From assembly GCA_036569845.1 (NCBI GenBank), contig DATCPY010000075.1, forward strand, positions 1-9,809: 9,809 nucleotides of DNA, given 5' to 3'. Made by a program: the position numbers and the translations under genes. This DNA comes from UBA4735 sp036569845 (GTDB lineage: Bacteria > Chloroflexota > Limnocylindria > P2-11E). The notes under the pieces were generated by a model that was given only the letters and a program-made list of their open reading frames with translations, searched no databases and had not been told where the DNA came from. Below, in pieces: positions 6,796 to 9,809 of the stretch (positions are counted from its first letter, which is position 1; every line of letters starts with the position of its first letter).

Positions 6796-7241
6796 TCCTC
6801 TCCGACTGCTGCGAGGACTGGATCATCGAATGGGGCGGCTTCTACGCCGACGGCACGCGCTTCACGTGCCCCGAAGATGCGACCGCGTGGGAGAAGACCG
6901 CGACGGACACCTACCTGCGTGGCGATGGCCGGGCGTTCGTCCGCCGCGAGCGGAAGGGACCGCAGTCGGTGTTCCCATACCTTGCCGCGAAGGACGGACA
7001 CGAGCCGAACGTCGAACGCTGCTGCGCCAAGATCCTGCTCAAGCATGGCGACCGCATGCCGGACGGACCGTTCGCGTGTCCGGTGTGCGGGACGAAGTGG
7101 GAGCGGCGCACCGAACGGTCACACGGGCTGCGCATCGCCGTGTTCGCGAAGCCTGGTCTGCCCGAGCCCCTGACCGTCCAGCCCGGCCGCACCCGCCCGT
7201 TCCTGGTGCCGGTGTCCGAGTACTCGCCGCCCCGCGAGTAG
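6783..7241 (+). CDS. Cysteine-rich protein with CPVCG knuckle (152 aa), unknown function
   Basis: No family recognised. Seven cysteines in 152 residues: C9 and C10 (DCCEDW), C29 (FTCPED), C80 and C81 (ERCCAKIL), and C99 and C102 in FACPVCGTKWERR. CPVCG resembles one half of a zinc ribbon; the partner pair could be C80/C81 or C9/C10, so a bound metal is plausible but not shown. There are many aromatic and charged residues and no signal peptide or membrane segment, so it is probably cytoplasmic. The C-terminus is Pro-rich (LPEPLTVQPGRTRPFLVPVSEYSPP). Coding is supported by high G/C at third positions. The ATG lies inside argF (13-nt overlap), with AGAAGGCGG upstream, which suggests translation coupled to yvcK-argF. 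It may act with or regulate that pathway, but only position supports this. Competing frames over the same stretch lack these motifs. Confidence 0.78.
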   Translation: MDRVILSDCCEDWIIEWGGFYADGTRFTCPEDATAWEKTATDTYLRGDGRAFVRRERKGPQSVFPYLAAKDGHEPNVERCCAKILLKHGDRMPDGPFACPVCGTKWERRTERSHGLRIAVFAKPGLPEPLTVQPGRTRPFLVPVSEYSPPRE

Positions 7242-7254
7242 CTCATTTGCATTA

Positions 7255-7281
7255 GCAGCCGAGCAGGCTGCGACCTGTTCG
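7255..7281 (+). promoter_or_regulatory. Two mutually exclusive hairpins after the yvcK-argF cluster
   Basis: GCAGCC (7255-7260) can pair with GGCTGC (7266-7271). Alternatively CGAGCAGG (7260-7267) can pair with CCTGTTCG (7274-7281), eight pairs with one G-U. The two stems share bases and exclude each other. They start 13 nt after the stop at 7241. No T-tract follows, so they may act as a weak 3' end for the upstream operon or as part of the downstream leader. Confidence 0.35.
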
Positions 7282-7290
7282 ATACGGGCA

Positions 7291-7408
7291 CAGCCACCCA
7301 AGCCAGGACGAATTGCCCATAGTCCTCGTTACTAGCTTGCGTCCGGCAGACGACAGAGCGTCCGCTGGGCCCGCGGTCATGGGGAGCTAGGTGGCTCAGG
7401 GGTGGTTG
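7291..7408 (+). promoter_or_regulatory. Candidate structured 5' leader controlling the FecR-domain gene
   Basis: The non-coding gap 7242-7407 folds by eye into a three-way junction. P1 is AGCCACC 7292-7298 with GGTGGCT 7390-7396. P2 is AGGAC 7305-7309 with GTCCT 7322-7326. P3 is TAGCT 7333-7337 with AGCTA 7385-7389, capped by a longer hairpin of 7341-7352 with 7359-7370 (12 positions, one A-C mismatch, two G-U, loop ACAGAG). CAGCCACCC (7291-7299) can instead pair with GGGTGGTTG (7400-7408), nine pairs with one G-U, which covers the ribosome binding site AGGGG (7398-7402) and the first base of GTG 7408. That looks like a translational on/off switch. No known riboswitch consensus was recognised. 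Pairings of this size can occur by chance, so confidence is limited. Confidence 0.35.
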
Positions 7409-8850
7409 TGAACAGTCGGCTACGCGTCGGCGTCGCGGCACTCGGTCTCGCGTTCGTGCTCGCGATCGTCCTCGGGGCGACAGGAGTGCTTGCGCCGAAG
7501 AACCAGCGCGTCGCGCTCGGTGCGTCCACGACGCTCACCATCATCACCGGTCCCGTTTACGTCCGGCACCTCACGAGCGAGTTCGGTCCCGCCGATGACG
7601 GTTCGGTCCTCGGACCGGGCGACACGGTGAAGACCGGTGCCGGCTCCCGCGCCGTCCTCACGTACTTCGAAGGCTCCACGGTCGAGATCGAGCCGGACTC
7701 CGAGCTCACGATCGACGACGCGCACGCCAACCCCGACGGCAGCACGGTCATCGTGATGAAGCAGGACCTCGGCACCACCTGGAACGTCGTCACGCATCTG
7801 GTCCAGGGTGGATCCAAGTACGAGGTGCACACGACCGCCGCGACCGCATCCGTACGCGGCACGGCGTTCACGGTCAACGTCACACCCGACGGAACGACCA
7901 CCGAGACGACGACCGAGGGCGCCGTCGCGAACAGCGACACCCAGGGCACGACGACGGTCCTCACGCCGCCCGGCCAGCAGACGACGACGAAGACCGGTGA
8001 GAAGCCCACGCCGCCCGCGCCGGCCCCGGATGCGGAACGCAGGGTGACCGTGACCGTCGGCGACCAGAACGCGATCGTCGTCGACACGCTCGGCCGCGCG
8101 AACGGCATCAAGGACGGCAAGAAGATCCTGCAGACGCCCGGCGCGCAGCTGCAGATCGTCGATGGTCACCTCGTGATCACCCTGCCGAACATCCCCGACG
8201 GCACGCTGTCCACGCACTTCCTCGGCACGAGCGGCGACACCGATGTCACGACCAAGGTCGAGGACAAAGGCAACGACGCGATCGAGGTCAAGGACAACGT
8301 GAAGGCCCAATCCAACACCGGTGTCGACATCAAGAAGGGCACCGGCGTCAAGCCGTCCGTCGAGAAGAAGACCGACAACAAGGACCTCCCGTCACCGAAG
8401 ATCGGCGAAGTGCCGCCCGTGCCGACGCCAGCCGACGACGCGAACAAGGACAAGAAGACCCCTGACACCAATGGCGCGGGCTCACCGGCGACGCCGCCCG
8501 GTCAGCTGCAGACCCCGCCCGGCCAGCTGCAGACCCCGCCCGGACAGCTGCGGACGCCGCCGGCGAACCCGTTCGCGCCCGGCCAGCTGCTGACGCCGCC
8601 CGGTCAGTCGCAGGTTCCACCCGGTCAGTCGCAGGTTCCGCCCGGTCAGGGCGGGAGCACTTCCGGCAGTGGGACAGGTTCCGGTGGCGGCACCACGAAC
8701 GGCAATGGCGGCGCGGGTGGTGGTGGCAGCTCGACGAACGGCGCAAACACCGGCGCAAACACCGGCGCAAACACCGGCGGTGGCGGCTTCATCGTGGGGC
8801 GTGACATCTTGCCCGTCCCGCCGAAGGATTCGCCGAAACCGAAGAAGTAG
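7408..8850 (+). CDS. Membrane-anchored FecR-domain protein with Pro/Gln heptad repeats
   Basis: 480 residues from GTG 7408. The start was chosen because AGGGG at 7398-7402 lies five bases upstream; GTG 7402 would add two residues. An N-terminal hydrophobic helix (about 8-28, VAALGLAFVLAIVLGATGVL) is an anchor or uncleaved signal. A FecR domain covers about 40-175: TLTIITGPVYV, LGPGDTVKTGAGSRAVLTYFEGS, STVIVMKQDLGTTWNVV and the hallmark AATASVRGTAF. A second soluble region is at about 210-300. Then come a Lys/Asp-rich linker, a (T/V)PPGQ(L/S)Q repeat tract (362-414), a Gly/Ser/Asn-rich tail with three ANTG units, and a basic end. FecR domains elsewhere sense or bind at the envelope, often with sigma factors. 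No sigma gene or TonB receptor is here, so a structural or surface role in the cell wall is as likely. Confidence 0.88.
   Translation: MNSRLRVGVAALGLAFVLAIVLGATGVLAPKNQRVALGASTTLTIITGPVYVRHLTSEFGPADDGSVLGPGDTVKTGAGSRAVLTYFEGSTVEIEPDSELTIDDAHANPDGSTVIVMKQDLGTTWNVVTHLVQGGSKYEVHTTAATASVRGTAFTVNVTPDGTTTETTTEGAVANSDTQGTTTVLTPPGQQTTTKTGEKPTPPAPAPDAERRVTVTVGDQNAIVVDTLGRANGIKDGKKILQTPGAQLQIVDGHLVITLPNIPDGTLSTHFLGTSGDTDVTTKVEDKGNDAIEVKDNVKAQSNTGVDIKKGTGVKPSVEKKTDNKDLPSPKIGEVPPVPTPADDANKDKKTPDTNGAGSPATPPGQLQTPPGQLQTPPGQLRTPPANPFAPGQLLTPPGQSQVPPGQSQVPPGQGGSTSGSGTGSGGGTTNGNGGAGGGGSSTNGANTGANTGANTGGGGFIVGRDILPVPPKDSPKPKK
8491..8649 (+). repeat. In-frame 21-bp repeats encoding TPPGQLQ-type heptads
   Basis: About seven heptad units, some imperfect, encode TPPGQLQ, TPPGQLQ, TPPGQLR, a degenerate TPPANPFAPGQLL, then TPPGQSQ, VPPGQSQ and VPPGQ. 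DNA copies differ mostly at third positions, so the repeat is maintained at protein level. It is likely an extended polyproline-type spacer across the cell wall. Confidence 0.85.
8740..8775 (+). repeat. Three perfect 12-bp tandem repeats (GGCGCAAACACC)
   Basis: GGCGCAAACACC occurs three times without any change, encoding G-ANT-G-ANT-G-ANT-G inside the Gly/Asn-rich tail of the FecR-domain protein. Perfect identity, including third positions, suggests recent slippage expansion, unlike the diverged heptad tract just upstream. Copy number changes would stay in frame. Confidence 0.9.
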
Positions 8851-8873
8851 TCCCGTCTCGCATCAGATGCAGA

Positions 8874-8896
8874 AAGCCCGGCCGATGGCCGGGCTT
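8874..8896. terminator. Bidirectional hairpin terminator between FecR-domain gene and tRNA-His
   Basis: A perfect 10-bp stem (AAGCCCGGCC 8874-8883 with GGCCGGGCTT 8887-8896) closes a three-base loop. It lies 23 nt after the stop of the FecR-domain gene and 11 nt beyond the 3' end of the minus-strand tRNA. Read on the minus strand the stem is followed by TCTGC after GGGCTT, giving a short T-rich run. On the plus strand CATGATTTC follows. It probably serves both units. Confidence 0.75.
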
Positions 8897-8907
8897 CATG
8901 ATTTCTG

Positions 8908-8979
8908 GGAGGCACGAGGGGGACGATCCCTCACTAACAGATCCACATTCTGTTGTGCTGCCGTTACACCAGTGCCTCC
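8908..8979 (-). tRNA. tRNA-His (anticodon GTG)
   Basis: The cloverleaf folds on the minus strand. The acceptor stem is GAGGCAC (8978-8972) with GTGCCTC (8915-8909), seven perfect pairs. The D-arm is GTGT/GCAC with loop AACGGCA (A14, G18G19, A21). The anticodon stem is ACAGA/TCTGT with loop ATGTGGA, giving anticodon GTG (plus-strand 8944-8946), T33 and G37. The variable loop is four bases (TAGT), and the T-stem is GAGGG/CCCTC. The histidine identity pair is encoded: G-1 (8979) opposite C73 (8908). The CCA end is not fully encoded (C73 is followed by CAG), so it must be added. Odd point: the T-loop is ATCGTCC, not TTCRANN, with T54 and A58 exchanged for A54 and T58. Confidence 0.93.
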
Positions 8980-9200
8980 ACGCGGGCGGACGCGCGTGGG
9001 AATGGACCGAAGTTTAGTCGCTGTGCCGATCCGGCGGACGGGTATCGCCGCGGCCCGCGCGCAACGTCTTCTGGAGGGGGCTTCTCTGTACGCAAATAGG
9101 CCGCTTTCACCCCCATGCTTCCCCCCCTTGAGGGATGCCGGCCTACACCGGCTGGCGGAGCATCTGACGGTCTAGCGAAGTAATTGGTTGGAGGCGAGCC
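8980..9200. other. Intergenic region between divergent tRNA-His and PstS-like lipoprotein gene
   Basis: No gene is supported here. It must hold promoters in both directions. For the tRNA, TAAACT on the minus strand at 9016-9011 is a weak -10 candidate, without a clear -35. An inverted repeat CCACGCG/CGCGTGG (8978-8984 with 8993-8999) abuts the tRNA 5' end. A C-rich stretch (about 9108-9127, with seven C at 9121-9127) and a 5-bp inverted repeat GCCGG/CCGGC (9137-9141 with 9148-9152) lie in the leader of the lipoprotein gene. GGAGG at 9190-9194 is its ribosome binding site. Confidence 0.5.
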
Positions 9201-9809
9201 TTGGATATCCGGCAGTGGGGTCGGGGAGTTGGGATCCTGATCGCGGCGGTACTCATCTTCGGCGCGTGCACCGGCGGGGCCACGGTCCTGCCGACGCCGG
9301 CGAAGACGAAGGACCCGCTGGCTGGTGACTACGTCGCGTCCGGCGCGAACGGCGCCAACCCGCAGATGACCGCGCTCATCACGCGATTCTCGGCGCTGCA
9401 CCCCGGCGTCAACTTCAAGCTGAATGACATCGACACCGAGACGAGCATCGTCAACGTGAACACCGGCGACGTCGACTTCGGGTACATCGGCCGCGACCTG
9501 CGGTCGACCGAGCCGAAGATCACGCTCACCGCGATCGGCTTCACCGGCACGGCAATGGCCGTGAACGCGGCGAACCCGGCCACCACGCTGACCAAGGATC
9601 AGGTCACGAAGATCTATGGCGGCCAGGTCAAGGACTGGTCGGAGGTCGGGAGCACGGCCGGCCCGGCCAAGGCCTTCCGTCGCGAAGCCGCGAGCTCGAC
9701 CCGCACCACGATCGAGTCATACGTTTGGGGCTCCGCAGCGCCGGCGTACTCGGCCGACGTGCAGGAGATCTTCGAGTCCGCCGACACGATCAAGGCCATC
9801 GGCGCGTTC
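9201..9809 (+). CDS. PstS-like periplasmic substrate-binding lipoprotein (3' end beyond window)
   Basis: The frame is open for 203 residues to the window edge. TTG 9201 is the start because GGAGG (9190-9194) lies six bases upstream and a lipoprotein signal follows directly: basic MDIRQWGRG, hydrophobic GILIAAVLIF, lipobox IFGAC with Cys23. After a Pro/Thr linker comes a type-2 periplasmic binding fold of the PstS/PBP-like group: GDVDFGYIGRDLRSTE (89-104), LTKDQVTKIYGGQVKDWSEVG (130-150, the typical lttdqi..If.G.i.nW pattern) and FRREAASSTRTTIESY (159-174, matching the RxDGSGT phosphate loop). It should deliver an anion, perhaps phosphate, to an ABC importer encoded beyond the window. The phosphate loop is altered (SST for SGT), and the N-terminal binding loop reads SGANGAN, so ligand identity is uncertain. 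Confidence 0.87.
   Translation, partial: MDIRQWGRGVGILIAAVLIFGACTGGATVLPTPAKTKDPLAGDYVASGANGANPQMTALITRFSALHPGVNFKLNDIDTETSIVNVNTGDVDFGYIGRDLRSTEPKITLTAIGFTGTAMAVNAANPATTLTKDQVTKIYGGQVKDWSEVGSTAGPAKAFRREAASSTRTTIESYVWGSAAPAYSADVQEIFESADTIKAIGAF

Noticed and set aside
6830..7255. Alternative 141-codon frame over the Cys-rich gene
   Set aside because: Arg/Pro-rich composition typical of a shifted high-GC frame; the 6783 frame has the cysteine motifs and G/C third positions.
7242..7407. c-di-GMP-I (GEMM) riboswitch
   Set aside because: A three-way junction is possible, but the conserved adenine-rich joining segments and tetraloop/receptor pattern are absent.
7420..8310. Long open frame (296 codons) on the minus strand inside the FecR-domain gene
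   Set aside because: It is the antisense shadow of a high-GC gene. Its translation is Arg/Val-rich with no motif, while the plus strand encodes a recognisable FecR domain.
8491..8775. CRISPR or other non-coding repeat array
   Set aside because: The repeats are in frame, contiguous without spacers, and encode low-complexity protein.
9103..9126. Pho-box-like repeats (GCTTTCACCCC and GCTTCCCCCC) upstream of the PstS-like gene
   Set aside because: The spacing is 14 bp rather than 11 and the second unit is mostly a C run; too weak to call.

Overview
This is a stretch of bacterial chromosome with high G+C (about two thirds by eye). Third codon positions are almost always G or C, and GTG and TTG starts are common. 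No phylogenetic marker is decisive. The gene style fits an uncultured high-GC lineage such as Chloroflexota (Limnocylindria-like) or Actinomycetota; that placement is inference. There is no phage, insertion sequence, integrase, CRISPR array or rRNA. Two genes are cut by the window edges: the ABC permease at the left and the substrate-binding lipoprotein at the right.

Layout. Positions 1-1672 (minus strand) hold a two-gene ABC-2 exporter, ATPase then permease, joined by an ATGA overlap. Positions 1757-1951 (plus) encode a 64-residue membrane protein, followed by a strong intrinsic terminator at 1974-2009. Positions 2009-2455 (minus) encode an unrecognised single-pass membrane protein. Positions 2578-3726 (plus) encode a secreted S53 (sedolisin) peptidase that lacks the usual large propeptide, ending at a 13-bp hairpin. 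Positions 3801-4808 (minus) encode a four-helix membrane protein shaped like a sensor histidine kinase, with a degenerate ATP-binding domain.

Positions 4826-7241 (plus) form a tightly overlapping cluster: YvcK (UDP-GlcNAc-binding gluconeogenesis/cell-wall regulator), ornithine carbamoyltransferase (argF), and an unknown cysteine-rich protein with a CPVCG knuckle. The overlaps are 4 and 13 nt, so translation is probably coupled.

Positions 7242-7407 are a non-coding gap that can fold extensively. One segment can pair either just upstream of the ribosome binding site of the next gene or with that site and its start codon. The gene behind it (7408-8850) encodes a membrane-anchored FecR-domain protein with TPPGQLQ heptads and a Gly/Asn-rich tail. 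A tRNA-His(GTG) on the minus strand (8908-8979) shares a bidirectional hairpin terminator with it. The window ends inside a PstS-like substrate-binding lipoprotein (from 9201).

Much of the window concerns the cell envelope: exporter, secreted protease, membrane sensor, FecR protein, solute-binding lipoprotein. The core-metabolism part is the yvcK-argF cluster and the tRNA. The best candidates for new biology are the switch-like leader at 7291-7408, the tRNA-His with a non-canonical T-loop, the degenerate kinase, the Cys-to-Asp change in the ArgF HCLP motif, and the unknown Cys-rich protein locked to argF.
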